Notes: generated from the sequence alone by a model not told the origin. Positions 8,434 to 19,960 are shown, counted from the stretch's first letter. The stretch is DNA of 64,000 nucleotides from Clostridiales bacterium (GCA_024698505.1 JAILRE010000018.1:21534-85533); one strand, 5' to 3'. Numbers and translations are program-made.

Positions 8434-10842
8434 ATGGCTGCAGAAAGATACGACCATATCGCCATTGAAAAGAAATGGCAGGACAGATGGAATAAGGCTA
8501 AATGCTTTGAGGCGAAGGACGATTACACCCTGCCCAAGTATTACGCGCTTATAGAGTTCCCGTTTCCGAGCGGCGCGGGGCTTCACGTCGGGCATCCCCG
8601 CCCCTATACCGCGCTTGACGTTATCGCGCGAAAGAAGAGGCTCGAAGGCTACAACGTGCTCTTCCCGATAGGCTATGACAGCTTCGGCCTTCCCACGGAG
8701 AACTACGCCATCAAGACGGGCGAGCACCCCATGAAGGTGACGGAGCGCAATATCTCCGTATTCCACCGCCAGCTCCAGATGCTCGGAATGAGCTTCGATT
8801 GGAGCCGCGAGCTTTATACCTCCGATCCCAATTACTATAAGTGGACGCAGTGGATATTCCTTAAGCTGTTCGAAAAAGGCCTTGCTTATAAAGCGGAGCT
8901 TCCGATCAATTTCTGCACCTCGTGCAAGGTCGGCCTCGCGAACGAGGAAGTCGTTGACGGCACCTGCGAGCGCTGCGGCGCGCCGGTTATCCGCATGGTA
9001 AGAAGCCAGTGGATGCTGAAGATCACCGCCTATGCCGACAGGCTGATCGACGATCTTGATAAGGTCGATTTCTCCGAGCGCATCAAGACCACTCAGCGCA
9101 ACTGGATAGGGCGAAGCACCGGCGCCGAGGTCACCTTCAGGATCGAAGGTTACCCCGAGGGGCTCAGGATCTACACCACGAGGCCCGATACCATGTTCGG
9201 CGCAACGTACATGGTAATAGCTCCCGAGCATCCGCTCGTTGACGTGCTCAAGGACAGGATCGAGAACATGGACGAGGTGCTCGCTTACCGCGAACAGGCC
9301 GCGCATAAGAGCGATTTTGAGCGCAGCGAGCTTGCCAAGGATAAGACCGGCGTTCCTCTTAAGGGCGTTTACGCCATCAATCCCTGCACCGAAAAGCCCA
9401 TCCCCGTTTGGATCTCCGATTACGTCCTCATGGGTTACGGCACGGGCGCTATAATGGCGGTTCCCGGCCATGATACGAGGGACTGGGAGTTTGCCAAAAA
9501 GTTCGGTCTGCCCATTATCGAGGTCGTCGCCGGAGGCGATATCGAGAAGGAGGCCTTTACAGACTGCGAGACGGGCGTTCTCGTCAATTCGGGCTTCCTT
9601 AACGGTATGCAGGTCGAAGAGGCAAAGAAGGCCATCACCGCCTATCTCGAGGAGAAGGGCATTGGCCAAAAGAAGACGAATTTCAAGCTCCGCGATTGGC
9701 TGTTCTCCCGCCAGAGGTACTGGGGCGAGCCCATACCCCTCGTTTACTGCGAGCACTGCGGCTGGGTGCCCATCCCCGAGGATCAGCTTCCGCTGACTCT
9801 TCCGGACATCGATAACTATAAGCCCGCCGAGGACGGCTCCTCCGCGCTTGCCAGGGCGACCGATTGGATCCACACCACCTGCCCGAAGTGCGGCGCACCT
9901 GCCGAGCGAGAGATCGATACAATGCCCAACTGGGCAGGTTCCAGCTGGTATTTCCTCAGGTACTGCGATCCCAATAACGATAACTGCCTTGCAAGCAAGG
10001 AAGCGCTGGATTACTGGATGCCCGTCGACTGGTATAACGGCGGTATGGAGCATACCACGCTGCATCTGCTTTATTCGAGGTTCTGGCATAAGTTCCTCTA
10101 CGATATCGGCGTCGTGAGCTGTCCCGAGCCCTATATGAAGCGCACGAGCCACGGAATGATACTTGCAGAGGACGGCCGCAAGATGTCCAAGAGCTTCGGC
10201 AACGTCATTAATCCCGACGATCTGTGCGAATCGCTCGGCGCGGATACCGTCCGCCTTTACGAGATGTTTATCGGCGCTTTCGAGCAGACCATCCCCTGGA
10301 GCACAACGGGCGTTATGGGCTGCCGCAGGTTCCTTGACCGCGTATGGCGTATGCTCGATATGGTGAAGGGGGAGGGCGAGCGCCCCGAAATGCGCTGTTC
10401 GCTCCACACCTGCATAAAGAAGGTCACCGAGGATACCGAACGCATGAAGTTCAATACGGCCATAGCTGGCATGATGAGCTTCGTCAACGACGTCTACGCC
10501 AACGGCAGCATTACCAGGGACGAGATGAGGACGCTCCTCATACTGCTCGATCCGTTCGCTCCTCATATTGCGGAAGAGATGAACGAGCTCCTCGGCTTTG
10601 AACCCATCTACGAGGCTTCCTGGCCCAAGTGGGATGAATCCGCTCTCGTCAAGAACGAGAGGGAGCTCGGCATTCAGGTCAACGGCAAGCTCCGCGCGAG
10701 GATGAACGTTCCCGCCGAGATCTCCGAGGATGAGCTTCGCGAGCTCGTTCTTTCGAACGAAGAGCTGGCTCAGTGGCTTGCGGGAAAGACCGTTCGCAAG
10801 TTCATTGCAATAAGGAACATCGTTAACGTAGTAGTTGGATAA
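8434..10842 (+). CDS. leuS: Leucyl-tRNA synthetase
   Basis: HVGHPRPYTALDV (HIGH region), KMSKSFGNVINPDD (KMSKS), 802 aa. Confidence 0.97.
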   Translation: MAAERYDHIAIEKKWQDRWNKAKCFEAKDDYTLPKYYALIEFPFPSGAGLHVGHPRPYTALDVIARKKRLEGYNVLFPIGYDSFGLPTENYAIKTGEHPMKVTERNISVFHRQLQMLGMSFDWSRELYTSDPNYYKWTQWIFLKLFEKGLAYKAELPINFCTSCKVGLANEEVVDGTCERCGAPVIRMVRSQWMLKITAYADRLIDDLDKVDFSERIKTTQRNWIGRSTGAEVTFRIEGYPEGLRIYTTRPDTMFGATYMVIAPEHPLVDVLKDRIENMDEVLAYREQAAHKSDFERSELAKDKTGVPLKGVYAINPCTEKPIPVWISDYVLMGYGTGAIMAVPGHDTRDWEFAKKFGLPIIEVVAGGDIEKEAFTDCETGVLVNSGFLNGMQVEEAKKAITAYLEEKGIGQKKTNFKLRDWLFSRQRYWGEPIPLVYCEHCGWVPIPEDQLPLTLPDIDNYKPAEDGSSALARATDWIHTTCPKCGAPAEREIDTMPNWAGSSWYFLRYCDPNNDNCLASKEALDYWMPVDWYNGGMEHTTLHLLYSRFWHKFLYDIGVVSCPEPYMKRTSHGMILAEDGRKMSKSFGNVINPDDLCESLGADTVRLYEMFIGAFEQTIPWSTTGVMGCRRFLDRVWRMLDMVKGEGERPEMRCSLHTCIKKVTEDTERMKFNTAIAGMMSFVNDVYANGSITRDEMRTLLILLDPFAPHIAEEMNELLGFEPIYEASWPKWDESALVKNERELGIQVNGKLRARMNVPAEISEDELRELVLSNEELAQWLAGKTVRKFIAIRNIVNVVVG

Positions 10843-10887
10843 TGAACAAGCGGGGCGCGTGATCCCATGCGCCCCCTTATATCTGTT

Positions 10888-11550
10888 ATGGCAGGCAGGA
10901 CAAAGGCTGAAAAATCGAGGATAGAGAAGAGGATGAGGGCCGAAAGGACGGTGATACCCATCGTCTGTGTTTTGGCTGTCGCCGCTTTTATAGTTATAGC
11001 TGCCGTTTTCGGCAAAACCGGCTCAGGGACCTTAGCCAAGACAACTCCGGAGCCTACTGCCGAACCCACCGAGTACCCCTTCATCACAATCGTCGGCAGA
11101 ATGGCCGAAGAGCTTGAAGGAGAAAAAGTGATCGGCGAAGACTATGCGGATTTCAGCTTTCGCAGTCCGGTCGACGGTTCATCCGTCACCGCGCACGTTT
11201 ATCTCAAATCGGGCCTTGCCTGTATAAAGACAGTCAGGACGCTTGAAAAGAAATCCGATGAAGCCGTCGATCCCGACGATCCGTTCGGCGACGTCTACGC
11301 CGATGAGAGCGAGAAGCCGGGGGAGAGCGACGATCTTGAAAACGATATCGCTTCCGAGTTAGTCAGGATCGTCTCTTTCGTGTATTCTCCCGCCGACGGC
11401 GAGAAGGCTTTGCATGACGTCAAAGACGCCCTCGTAAAGATAAGAGCGGGAGAGCTCCAAAAGACGGATATCGTTTTCGGAGCTTATATCATGAGCTTTG
11501 ATTATTCAGAGGCCGACAAGCTTCTCACCGTCATCTGCGAGCCTTCCTAA
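10888..11550 (+). CDS. Hypothetical single-pass membrane-anchored protein
   Basis: Basic N-terminus, one TM segment (VIPIVCVLAVAAFIVIAAVF), Pro/Thr linker and soluble domain. The ORF-track start (10867) lies inside a GC hairpin, so ATG 10888 is preferred. Confidence 0.6.
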   Translation: MAGRTKAEKSRIEKRMRAERTVIPIVCVLAVAAFIVIAAVFGKTGSGTLAKTTPEPTAEPTEYPFITIVGRMAEELEGEKVIGEDYADFSFRSPVDGSSVTAHVYLKSGLACIKTVRTLEKKSDEAVDPDDPFGDVYADESEKPGESDDLENDIASELVRIVSFVYSPADGEKALHDVKDALVKIRAGELQKTDIVFGAYIMSFDYSEADKLLTVICEPS

Positions 11551-11646
11551 TCCATCTAATATATCAGATTAAATACTTTACTTATTTCCCGGAATTATGT
11601 ATAATCAAACTGCTTGAAAAAACAATCTCCAACGGAGGATCAAAAA

Positions 11647-12255
11647 ATGAGCATCGGTAACAGTAAAAGGTTTGATACCCGTAAACTCGTCGGCATCGCA
11701 CTCCTTACGGCGATCGTCGTCGTTCTGCAGCTTCTAGGAAGCTTTATCCGTTTCGGTACTTTCTCTATTTCCCTCGTTCTCATGCCCATCGTCGTCGGCG
11801 CCGCTCTCTTCGGAGTATGGGCCGGCGCTTGGCTCGGTTTTGTATTCGCGGTAGTCGTCCTGCTTCAGCCCGATACCGCGTTCTTCCTGGGGATCAATCC
11901 CGCGGGTACGGTTATCACCGTCATACTCAAGGGCGTTCTCTGCGGCGCGTGCGCGGGTCTCGTTTACAAATTCCTTGCGGAGAAGATCAATACCGTTGCC
12001 GGCGTTATCGCGGCGGCTGCGGTTGCTCCCATAGTCAACACGGGAATATTCCTTATCGGATGCAGGCTCTTCTTCTGGGACACCATTAAGGAAATGGCCG
12101 CCGGCACCAAGTACGCGGATAACGTTGGCCTTTACCTTATCGTGTTCTTCGTAGGCCTCAATTTCGTATTCGAGCTCGTTGTGAACCTCATTCTCTGCCC
12201 CGCGATAGTTTATCTTATCCGCATAGGCGAGAAGAGCATAGCCAGGAAAAAATAA
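11647..12255 (+). CDS. ECF transporter S component
   Basis: Six hydrophobic segments; RKLVGIALLTAIVVVLQLLGSFIRFGTFSISLVLMPIVVGAALFG... is typical of ECF S components. Confidence 0.85.
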   Translation: MSIGNSKRFDTRKLVGIALLTAIVVVLQLLGSFIRFGTFSISLVLMPIVVGAALFGVWAGAWLGFVFAVVVLLQPDTAFFLGINPAGTVITVILKGVLCGACAGLVYKFLAEKINTVAGVIAAAAVAPIVNTGIFLIGCRLFFWDTIKEMAAGTKYADNVGLYLIVFFVGLNFVFELVVNLILCPAIVYLIRIGEKSIARKK

Positions 12256-12266
12256 TCTTTATACCG

Positions 12267-12297
12267 AAAGGGCCGATCGTCAGATCGGCCTTTTTCT
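12267..12297. terminator. Rho-independent terminator, possibly bidirectional
   Basis: GGCCGATC-gtca-GATCGGCC flanked by AAA and TTTTT. Confidence 0.8.
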
Positions 12298-12482
12298 TAT
12301 GCCGCTCCAAGATAGGTCAGTATGCTTCCGAACGACAGCATTATCTGTACCGCGAACAGGACGTAACAAATTGTCTTCTTCGACGCGTCTTCTTTTTTAG
12401 AATAATATCGCGCTCCCCAAAGAGGAACGAGCGGGATAAGCGCGGCGTATATCACGAATAGGATCTTTATGAGCATATTCAT
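12297..12482 (-). CDS. Small membrane protein, about 61 aa, unknown function
   Basis: Start at MNMLIKILF preceded by GAGGTG-type RBS; two hydrophobic segments. Confidence 0.5.
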   Translation of the reverse strand: MNMLIKILFVIYAALIPLVPLWGARYYSKKEDASKKTICYVLFAVQIMLSFGSILTYLGAA

Positions 12483-12634
12483 CACCTCGGTCGTATGATA
12501 CCATTCGACACGATACGGCTTCAATCGTGGCTTTATGACAGAATTGACAAATTAATGAATTCGGAAAATAAGACTATGAAATACGCCTCTTTGGTGATAT
12601 AATTCAAAGTGAGAATTTATAGGAGTATTATCGG

Positions 12635-14659
12635 ATGAACGTATTCAAGGCGGTTTCGCCTTTCGAGCCGACGGGCGATCAGCCGCAGGCGATAGACAAG
12701 CTTGCAGAGGGCGTCATGCGCGGAGACAGGCTCCAGGTCCTGCTCGGCGTGACCGGCTCGGGAAAGACCTTTACGATGGCGAAAGTCATTGAAAAGGTGC
12801 AGAAACCCACGCTCGTCATCGCGCATAACAAAACGCTTGCGGCCCAGCTTTGTTCGGAGCTTAAGGAGTTCTTCCCGGACAGCGCTGTGGAGTATTTCGT
12901 GAGCTATTATGATTACTATCAGCCGGAAGCGTATATCGCTTCATCCGATACCTATATCGAGAAGGTTTCATCCGTCAATGAGGAGATAGACAGGCTGCGT
13001 CACAGCGCGACCTGCGCGCTGTACGAGCGGAAGGACGTCATAATAGTCGCATCCGTTTCCTGCATTTACGCGCTCGGCAGCCCCGAGGAATACTCCAGGA
13101 TGAGCATTTCGCTCAGGATCGGCATGGAGATAGAGCGCGACGCTATTCTGAGAAAGCTCGTTGAAATGCAGTATCAAAGAAACGAGCTCGATTTCTCGCG
13201 CGGAACGTTCAGGGTAAAGGGCGACGTCATCGAGGTATTTCCGATGAGCGAGAATGAAAAGGCCTACCGTATAGAAATGTTCGGCGATGAGATCGAGAAC
13301 ATTTCCGAGATCACTGTCGTTACGGGCCAGCCTATCAGGTCGCTCGCGCATATAGTGATTTTCCCCGCGACGCATTACGCCGCCGATCAGGAGAAGACCG
13401 AAGAGGCGCTTGAACAGATCAAGCATGACATGATCGAACGCGTAAAGGAATTCAAAGCGCAGAACAAGCTTATTGAGGCGCAGCGCATTGAACAGCGTAC
13501 GACCTTCGATATGGAAATGATGCGCGAGATCGGCTACTGCCAGGGCATTGAGAATTATTCCCGTTATTTCGACGGACGAAAGCCGGGCGAGCCGCCGTTC
13601 ACACTGATGGATTATTTCCCGAAAGGATTCCTGACGATAATAGACGAATCCCACGTTACGCTTCCGCAGCTTCGCGCCATGTACCGCGGTGATCTTTCAA
13701 GGAAGACGGAGCTCGTGGAATACGGCTTCAGGATCCCCAGCGCGTACGATAACAGGCCCTTGACTTTCGACGAGTTCGAGCAGCGAGTCGATCAGTTGAT
13801 CTGCGTCAGCGCAACGCCCGGCGATTACGAGCTTGAAAAGGCAACTCAGGTCGCAGAACAGATAATAAGGCCCACCGGACTCGTCGATCCCGAGATCGAC
13901 GTAAGGCCCGTTACGGGGCAGGTGGACGATCTTCTGGGCGAGATAAGGCTCACGGCCGAAAAAGGCTACAGAACGCTCGTAACGACGCTCACGAAGCGTA
14001 TGGCCGAGATGCTGACGGAATATCTCGACGGAATGGGCGTAAGAGTCAGATACATGCATTCCGATATCGAGACCATCGAGAGGATGGAGATAATAAGGGA
14101 TCTCAGGCTCGGCGAATTCGACGTGCTCGTCGGCATCAACCTTTTGAGGGAGGGCCTGGATCTTCCCGAGGTCGGGCTCGTCGCCATACTCGACGCCGAT
14201 AAGGAGGGCTTCCTCAGGTCTACCACTTCGCTCGTTCAGACTGTGGGACGCGCGGCAAGGAACGTCGACGGCAGAGTCATCATGTACGCCGATACAATTA
14301 CCGACTCCATGCAGCGCGCTATCGACGAGACCAACCGCCGCAGAGAGATCCAGCTTCGGTATAATAAGGAGCATAACATAACTCCCAAGAGCATTAAGAA
14401 AGCCGTCCATGACGTTATCGAGATAAGCTCCAAGGCAAAAGCAAGCAAGGACGGAATGACGGACGCCGAACGCATGGAGCGCATCAGGATAATCACCGAA
14501 CAGATGCGTCAGGCGGCTATGGAGCTTGAATTCGAGGAAGCCGCGAAGCTGAGGGACGAACTGTTCAGGCTCCAGGGCAAGGAGCCGGATGAAGCTCCCA
14601 AAGCCTTGCCGGGTACTCCCGGAAGCCGCAGGAAGGCCAGACAAAGGACCAGAAAATGA
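12635..14659 (+). CDS. uvrB: Excinuclease ABC subunit B
   Basis: [50 protein letters not shown]-terminal UVR motif. Confidence 0.98.
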   Translation: MNVFKAVSPFEPTGDQPQAIDKLAEGVMRGDRLQVLLGVTGSGKTFTMAKVIEKVQKPTLVIAHNKTLAAQLCSELKEFFPDSAVEYFVSYYDYYQPEAYIASSDTYIEKVSSVNEEIDRLRHSATCALYERKDVIIVASVSCIYALGSPEEYSRMSISLRIGMEIERDAILRKLVEMQYQRNELDFSRGTFRVKGDVIEVFPMSENEKAYRIEMFGDEIENISEITVVTGQPIRSLAHIVIFPATHYAADQEKTEEALEQIKHDMIERVKEFKAQNKLIEAQRIEQRTTFDMEMMREIGYCQGIENYSRYFDGRKPGEPPFTLMDYFPKGFLTIIDESHVTLPQLRAMYRGDLSRKTELVEYGFRIPSAYDNRPLTFDEFEQRVDQLICVSATPGDYELEKATQVAEQIIRPTGLVDPEIDVRPVTGQVDDLLGEIRLTAEKGYRTLVTTLTKRMAEMLTEYLDGMGVRVRYMHSDIETIERMEIIRDLRLGEFDVLVGINLLREGLDLPEVGLVAILDADKEGFLRSTTSLVQTVGRAARNVDGRVIMYADTITDSMQRAIDETNRRREIQLRYNKEHNITPKSIKKAVHDVIEISSKAKASKDGMTDAERMERIRIITEQMRQAAMELEFEEAAKLRDELFRLQGKEPDEAPKALPGTPGSRRKARQRTRK

Positions 14660-17481
14660 AGGACAGCATCTATATTCAGGGGGCGAGGGAGAACAACCTT
14701 AAAAACGTTTCCCTCGAGCTTCCCAGGAACAAGTTCATAGTATTCACAGGCGTTTCGGGCTCGGGCAAATCCTCGCTCGCTTTCGATACGATTTATGCGG
14801 AGGGGCAGAGGAGATACGTTGAATCCCTCTCGGCCTACGCAAGGCAGTTCCTCGGACAGATGGACAAACCCGACGTCGATCATATCGAGGGGCTTTCTCC
14901 CGCAATATCCATTGACCAGAAGAGCACCTCGAACAACCCCAGATCCACAGTCGGCACGGTCACCGAGATAAACGATTATCTTCGTCTGCTTTACGCAAGG
15001 ATCGGTCACCCGCATTGCCCCCAATGCGGAAAGCCGATAGAGAAGCAGAGCATCGACCAGGTAGTCGACCGCGTAATGGGATTCGACGAGGGCACTAAGA
15101 TACTCGTAATAGCTCCCGTTGTAAGGGCGCGAAAGGGCGAGCATAAGAGCGTTTTCGAACGCATACGCAAGGAGGGCTACGTCCGCGTCAAGGTCGACGG
15201 AACGGTCTACGACGTCAACGAAGTTCCCGATCTCGATAAGAAAAAGAAGCACACCATCGACGCGGTAGTCGACAGGCTCGTTATCAGAAAAGGGATCGAA
15301 TCGAGGCTCAGCGATTCTTTGGAGACCGCTTTCAGCTTCGGCGAGGGGTTGGCAAAAGTCGTTAAAACCGACGGAGAGGAGTATCTTTTCTCTCAGAATT
15401 ACGCTTGCCCCGATTGCGGCATCAGCATAGAAGAGCTTACGCCGAGGATGTTCTCGTTCAACAGTCCGTTCGGCGCTTGCCCCGAGTGCACGGGCCTCGG
15501 CTTTATGCTTACGATGGATGAACAGCTCGTCGTTCCCGATACCAAGCTTTCGCTCAACGAAGGAGCGATCTCCGTTTCCGGCTGGCAGAGCAATTCGAAA
15601 AACACCATCGCCAATATGTATTTCACCGCCATAGAGAAGGAATACGGCTTTGACGGCGATACTCCCTGGGAGAAGATCCCCGAGGCGGGCCAAAAGGCCA
15701 TCCTCTACGGAACGGGCGAAAAGCGTCTGCACGTCGAGTACCAGAAGGAATACGGCAACGGTACGTTCGACACTCCTTTTGAGGGCGTCATCCCAAACCT
15801 GCAGAGGCGTTACCGCGAGACGCAGTCCGATTGGTCCAAGCAGGAGCTTGAAGCCTATATGCGAAATACGCCCTGTCCCGCGTGCGGCGGAAAGAGGCTG
15901 AAGCCCGAATCCCTTGCAGTGACCGTCGGCGGGAAGTCTATCGCAGAAGTATCCGATATGTCCGTCGGCAAGGCGCTTGCATTCATTAAGGATCTGAAGC
16001 TCACAAAATCCGAAGGGATAATCGCCGCGCAGATAGTTAAGGAGCTGAACGCAAGGCTCGGATTCCTCATAAACGTAGGTCTTGATTATCTGACCCTTTC
16101 AAGGGCGTCATCTTCGCTTTCCGGCGGCGAGGCACAGAGGATAAGGCTCGCCACGCAGATAGGTTCCGGCCTTGTAGGAGTCCTCTACATACTTGACGAG
16201 CCGAGCATAGGTCTCCATCAAAGGGACAACCGAAAGCTGCTCGACGCGCTCTGCGGACTCAGGGATCTGGGCAATACGCTCATCGTCGTAGAGCATGACG
16301 AGGAGACCATAAGGACGGCGGACCATATCGTCGATATCGGCATTGGCGCGGGCGAACACGGCGGAAACGTCATCGCGCAGGGCAGCCTTGAAGAGATAAT
16401 GGCCGTTCCCGAATCCGTCACGGGGCAGTTCCTGACCGGGAAAAGGGTAATAAAGGTCCCCGAAAAACGCCGCAAATGCAGCGGGAATTGGCTCTCCGTG
16501 CGCGGGGCAAGGGTCAACAACCTCAAGAACATCGACGTTGACGTTCCGCTCGGCGTATTCACGTGCGTAACGGGCGTATCGGGCTCCGGTAAATCGAGCC
16601 TCGTAAACGAAATAATAAAGAAATCGCTGCTTCACGATCTTAACCGCGCAAGGATAAGACCGGGCGACCATGACAGCATCGAAGGCGCAGAGCATCTAGA
16701 TAAGATAATCGATATTGATCAATCGCCCATCGGCAGGACGCCGAGGAGCAATCCCGCGACCTATACCGGAGTATTCGATCTTATAAGGGACGTTTTCGCA
16801 CAGACTCCCGACGCGAAGCTTCGCGGCTTCAATTCGGGAAGGTTCAGCTTCAACGTCAAGGGAGGTCGCTGCGAAGCCTGCTCCGGCGACGGTATCCTGA
16901 AGATAGAGATGCATTTCCTTTCGGACGTTTACGTTCCCTGCGAGGTTTGCAAGGGAAAACGTTACAACAGGGAAACGCTTGAAGTCCGATACAAGGGTAA
17001 GACCATAGCAGACGTGCTCGATATGACCGCCGAGGAGGCATACCGTTTCTTTAAGCCCCTGCCGAAGATCGCAAGGAAGCTCGAGACGCTTTGCGACGTC
17101 GGTCTGGGCTACATCAAGCTCGGTCAGCCCTCGACCACGCTGTCGGGCGGCGAGGCGCAGAGGGTGAAGCTTGCCACGGAGCTTGCGAGAAAGAACACCG
17201 GAAGGACTCTTTACGTCCTTGACGAGCCTACGACGGGGCTTCACGTAGCCGACGTCGAGCGTCTGCTGGAGATCCTGCAAAGGCTCTGCGACGGAGGCAG
17301 CACGGTTCTTGTTATAGAACACAACCTTGACGTAATAAAGACCGCTGATTACATAATCGATCTCGGCCCAGAGGGCGGCGACGCCGGAGGCACGGTAATT
17401 GCCTGCGGAACGCCCGAAGAGGTGGCTGAGTGCAAAGAAAGCTATACAGGGCATTTTCTTAAGGAAATACTGAAAAAATAA
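14656..17481 (+). CDS. uvrA: Excinuclease ABC subunit A
   Basis: Two ABC domains ([10 protein letters not shown] twice), zinc motifs CPDCG...CPECTG and [17 protein letters not shown]. Confidence 0.98.
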   Translation: MKDSIYIQGARENNLKNVSLELPRNKFIVFTGVSGSGKSSLAFDTIYAEGQRRYVESLSAYARQFLGQMDKPDVDHIEGLSPAISIDQKSTSNNPRSTVGTVTEINDYLRLLYARIGHPHCPQCGKPIEKQSIDQVVDRVMGFDEGTKILVIAPVVRARKGEHKSVFERIRKEGYVRVKVDGTVYDVNEVPDLDKKKKHTIDAVVDRLVIRKGIESRLSDSLETAFSFGEGLAKVVKTDGEEYLFSQNYACPDCGISIEELTPRMFSFNSPFGACPECTGLGFMLTMDEQLVVPDTKLSLNEGAISVSGWQSNSKNTIANMYFTAIEKEYGFDGDTPWEKIPEAGQKAILYGTGEKRLHVEYQKEYGNGTFDTPFEGVIPNLQRRYRETQSDWSKQELEAYMRNTPCPACGGKRLKPESLAVTVGGKSIAEVSDMSVGKALAFIKDLKLTKSEGIIAAQIVKELNARLGFLINVGLDYLTLSRASSSLSGGEAQRIRLATQIGSGLVGVLYILDEPSIGLHQRDNRKLLDALCGLRDLGNTLIVVEHDEETIRTADHIVDIGIGAGEHGGNVIAQGSLEEIMAVPESVTGQFLTGKRVIKVPEKRRKCSGNWLSVRGARVNNLKNIDVDVPLGVFTCVTGVSGSGKSSLVNEIIKKSLLHDLNRARIRPGDHDSIEGAEHLDKIIDIDQSPIGRTPRSNPATYTGVFDLIRDVFAQTPDAKLRGFNSGRFSFNVKGGRCEACSGDGILKIEMHFLSDVYVPCEVCKGKRYNRETLEVRYKGKTIADVLDMTAEEAYRFFKPLPKIARKLETLCDVGLGYIKLGQPSTTLSGGEAQRVKLATELARKNTGRTLYVLDEPTTGLHVADVERLLEILQRLCDGGSTVLVIEHNLDVIKTADYIIDLGPEGGDAGGTVIACGTPEEVAECKESYTGHFLKEILKK

Positions 17482-17505
17482 CGAAAGGACAGGGGAGAGG
17501 CAACA

Positions 17506-18249
17506 GTGGATTCTACGATGGGAAAATGGTATGAGGCCGCGAAAAAGAGGGTCTCGGTCCGTAAGTATTCGGATGGCGCGAGCAGGGATGAGATACTTGA
17601 GCTCAAGGACGTAGCCAATTATCTGAGCACGGATGAAGTCAGGATAGTCGTCGGGAAAAAAGACGGTATCTTTAACGCGCTTATAGGTAAAACAATATCC
17701 GGCACCGATACCTTCGCCGCTGTTATCAGCCGCGAGGGCGACAACGATTACATGGTCGGTTCCGTCGGCGAGGCTTTCGTGCTCGAATGCACGGCTATGG
17801 GATACGGCACGTGCTGGCTCGGGCTTTCCTACAATAAAGCGCTTGCAAACTCCTTTATAAGGCTTGACGACGACGAAAAGATCCGCTGTCTGATATCCGT
17901 GGGGCATTACGTTATCGAGCCCGCTCACAAGAGGACTCGCAAAACAATATATAATCTTACGGGCCTTGAGGATCACGCTTTTAGGCAGCTTCCGGATTGG
18001 CAGAAATGCGCTATCGAGTGCGGCAGGCTTGCTCCGTCCGCAAGGAACGCCCAGCCCTGGGAATTCGACGTTTTGAACGATTCCCTGCAGGTGGCCTGTG
18101 TTTCGAAAAATTTCGGATACGGCGGCATCGACTGCGGTATCGCCATGCTGCATCTTGAGATCGGCGCGGCGCATTGCGGCGTCTACGGAGACTGGCAGAT
18201 CGAAGACAGATTGCCGTTGTTTACCGTGAATTACAGATCCGAGTCATGA
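17506..18249 (+). CDS. Putative nitroreductase (TM1586-like family)
   Basis: RVSVRKYSDG start motif, GYGTCWLGLSYN, GRLAPSARNAQPWEF. Confidence 0.8.
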   Translation: MDSTMGKWYEAAKKRVSVRKYSDGASRDEILELKDVANYLSTDEVRIVVGKKDGIFNALIGKTISGTDTFAAVISREGDNDYMVGSVGEAFVLECTAMGYGTCWLGLSYNKALANSFIRLDDDEKIRCLISVGHYVIEPAHKRTRKTIYNLTGLEDHAFRQLPDWQKCAIECGRLAPSARNAQPWEFDVLNDSLQVACVSKNFGYGGIDCGIAMLHLEIGAAHCGVYGDWQIEDRLPLFTVNYRSES

Positions 18250-18737
18250 AAAAGGTTTCGATCTATACGGACGGCGCCTGCTCGGGCAATCCGGGCATGG
18301 GCGGCTGGGCCGCAATACTGATGTACAGATCCGTCAGGAAAGAGATCTCGGGAAACGCGCTTGAAACGACGAATAACCGCATGGAGATAACCGCGGCGCT
18401 CGAGGGGCTTGAAGCTTTGAAGGAACCGTGCGCTGTGGATATCTATACGGACAGCGCGTATCTTTACAACGCGTTTCACGAAGGCTGGATCTATAATTGG
18501 ATTCGCAACGGGTTCGTAAAAACCAACAAGAAGCCAGTTGAGAATCGCGATCTCTGGGAGCGCATGATCGAGCTTACGCGAAAACACAAAGTCAACTGGA
18601 ACAAGGTCAAAGGTCACGCGGATAACGAATACAACAATCGCTGCGATCAGCTTGCAAGAGCCGAAATCAAGAAACTGCGTGAAACCGTCGATCCAAAGCC
18701 TTTGGAAGGGCTTGAAGCCCAAGAACCCCTAAAATAA
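18246..18737 (+). CDS. rnhA: Ribonuclease HI
   Basis: MKKVSIYTDGACSGNPGMGGWAA, NNRMEITAALEGLEAL, YTDSAYL, KGHADNEYNNRCDQLA; start 18246 rather than 18174. Confidence 0.95.
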   Translation: MKKVSIYTDGACSGNPGMGGWAAILMYRSVRKEISGNALETTNNRMEITAALEGLEALKEPCAVDIYTDSAYLYNAFHEGWIYNWIRNGFVKTNKKPVENRDLWERMIELTRKHKVNWNKVKGHADNEYNNRCDQLARAEIKKLRETVDPKPLEGLEAQEPLK

Positions 18738-18759
18738 TATATTTCGCTGAAACGCACAT

Positions 18760-18797
18760 ACAACATTGCGTTAAACTTGTCTTTAACGCAATGTTGT
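18760..18797. repeat. Perfect 16-bp inverted repeat with 6-nt spacer upstream of tyrosine recombinase
   Basis: ACAACATTGCGTTAAA (18760-18775) - CTTGTC - TTTAACGCAATGTTGT (18782-18797). Confidence 0.95.
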
Positions 18798-18831
18798 GTT
18801 ATAATGAGGATACTGACAAGGAGGCTTCCCC

Positions 18832-19932
18832 ATGAGCGAATACTCTATTGAAAAAACAAAAAAGTACACGCTTAAGCTGCGGGAGCTCGTTATGGAGCTT
18901 CCTCCGTGCTGCGGCGAGTTCTTTCGCGGAATCGAGCTCACGACCGGCATCATGACGAGATACGGTTACGCCGTCGATCTGCGCACTTTTTTCACTTATC
19001 TTTTGGGCACGAATATCTGCGACGGTCTTTCTTCCATGAAACAGATCGATTACGGCGTGCTTGAAAAAGTCGATTCTACCTGCATAGAATGTTTCCTCGA
19101 ATACGTTTCTCTTTATCAGCAGGACGATGATTCGGAGCTGATCGTCAACGGCGAACGCGCTAAAGCCAGGAAGCTTTCCGCGATACGCGCGCTGTTCAAG
19201 TATCTGTATAAAAAGGAGCGAATCAAGAACAACGCCCCCGCTCTCGTGGACACTCCGAAGCTTCACGAGAAGCCCATCATCAGGCTTGAGCCTGACGAGA
19301 TGTCAAGACTGCTGTCCACCGTTGAGAACGGCGACGGCTTAACCGAAAAGCAAAAAATATATCATCAGTCCAACGCGGTTCGCGATACGGCAATTATTAC
19401 ATTGTTTCTTGGTACTGGCATGCGTATTAGCGAGCTCGTCGGCATCGACATAGACGATCTCAATTTCATGTCCAACGAGGTCAGGATCACCCGCAAAGGC
19501 GGCAATGAGGAAATGATAGTATTCGGCTCCGAGGTTCGCCAAGCGCTCCTCCAATACATGATTTATCGCGAAGGCATGATCCCCGCCGAGGGGCATGAAA
19601 AGGCGCTTTTCCTCTCAATGCAGAAGAAGCGAATGAGCGTAAGATCCGTCGAGGTGCTCGTCAAAAAATACGCTCAGATTGCCGCCCCTTTGAAGAAGAT
19701 ATCGCCGCATAAGCTTCGCAGTACATACGGAACCATGCTTTACAGGGAGACAGGCGACATTTATCTCGTAGCTGACGTGCTCGGACATAAGGACGTCAAC
19801 ACGACGCGCAAGCATTACGCCGCCATGAGCGAGGATAAGCGCAGATACGCCGCGGAGGTTTTCAAACTGCGCTCCGATGATGAAAAGTCGGATGAAGATA
19901 CCGGCCTCTCCCCCGCCCCCGAGGACGAATAA
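18832..19932 (+). CDS. Tyrosine recombinase (XerC/D-like phage integrase family)
   Basis: LFLGTGMRISELVGI, HKLRSTYGTMLYRETGDIYLVADVLGHKDVNTTRKHYA: R...K...HxxR...H...Y residues present. Confidence 0.92.
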   Translation: MSEYSIEKTKKYTLKLRELVMELPPCCGEFFRGIELTTGIMTRYGYAVDLRTFFTYLLGTNICDGLSSMKQIDYGVLEKVDSTCIECFLEYVSLYQQDDDSELIVNGERAKARKLSAIRALFKYLYKKERIKNNAPALVDTPKLHEKPIIRLEPDEMSRLLSTVENGDGLTEKQKIYHQSNAVRDTAIITLFLGTGMRISELVGIDIDDLNFMSNEVRITRKGGNEEMIVFGSEVRQALLQYMIYREGMIPAEGHEKALFLSMQKKRMSVRSVEVLVKKYAQIAAPLKKISPHKLRSTYGTMLYRETGDIYLVADVLGHKDVNTTRKHYAAMSEDKRRYAAEVFKLRSDDEKSDEDTGLSPAPEDE

Positions 19933-19960
19933 TCGAGCAAGTTCGGCATAAGAATGCAAT

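Noticed and set aside
8401-10566. 721-aa antisense ORF opposite leuS
   Set aside because: Same shadow effect; leuS is unambiguous on the plus strand and the antisense translation is low-complexity without known motifs.
12530-12634. LexA/SOS box upstream of uvrB
   Set aside because: Looked for GAAC-N4-GTTC-type palindromes and found none; only an extended -10 (TGATATAAT) is visible.
18174-18245. N-terminal extension of rnhA as given in the ORF track
   Set aside because: It overlaps the nitroreductase gene; RNase HI begins at MKKVSIYTDGACSG (18246) with a normal start.
18832-19932. Tyrosine recombinase as the integrase of a mobile element or prophage
   Set aside because: Flanked by housekeeping-type genes; no att duplications, phage or conjugation genes, or tRNA seen.
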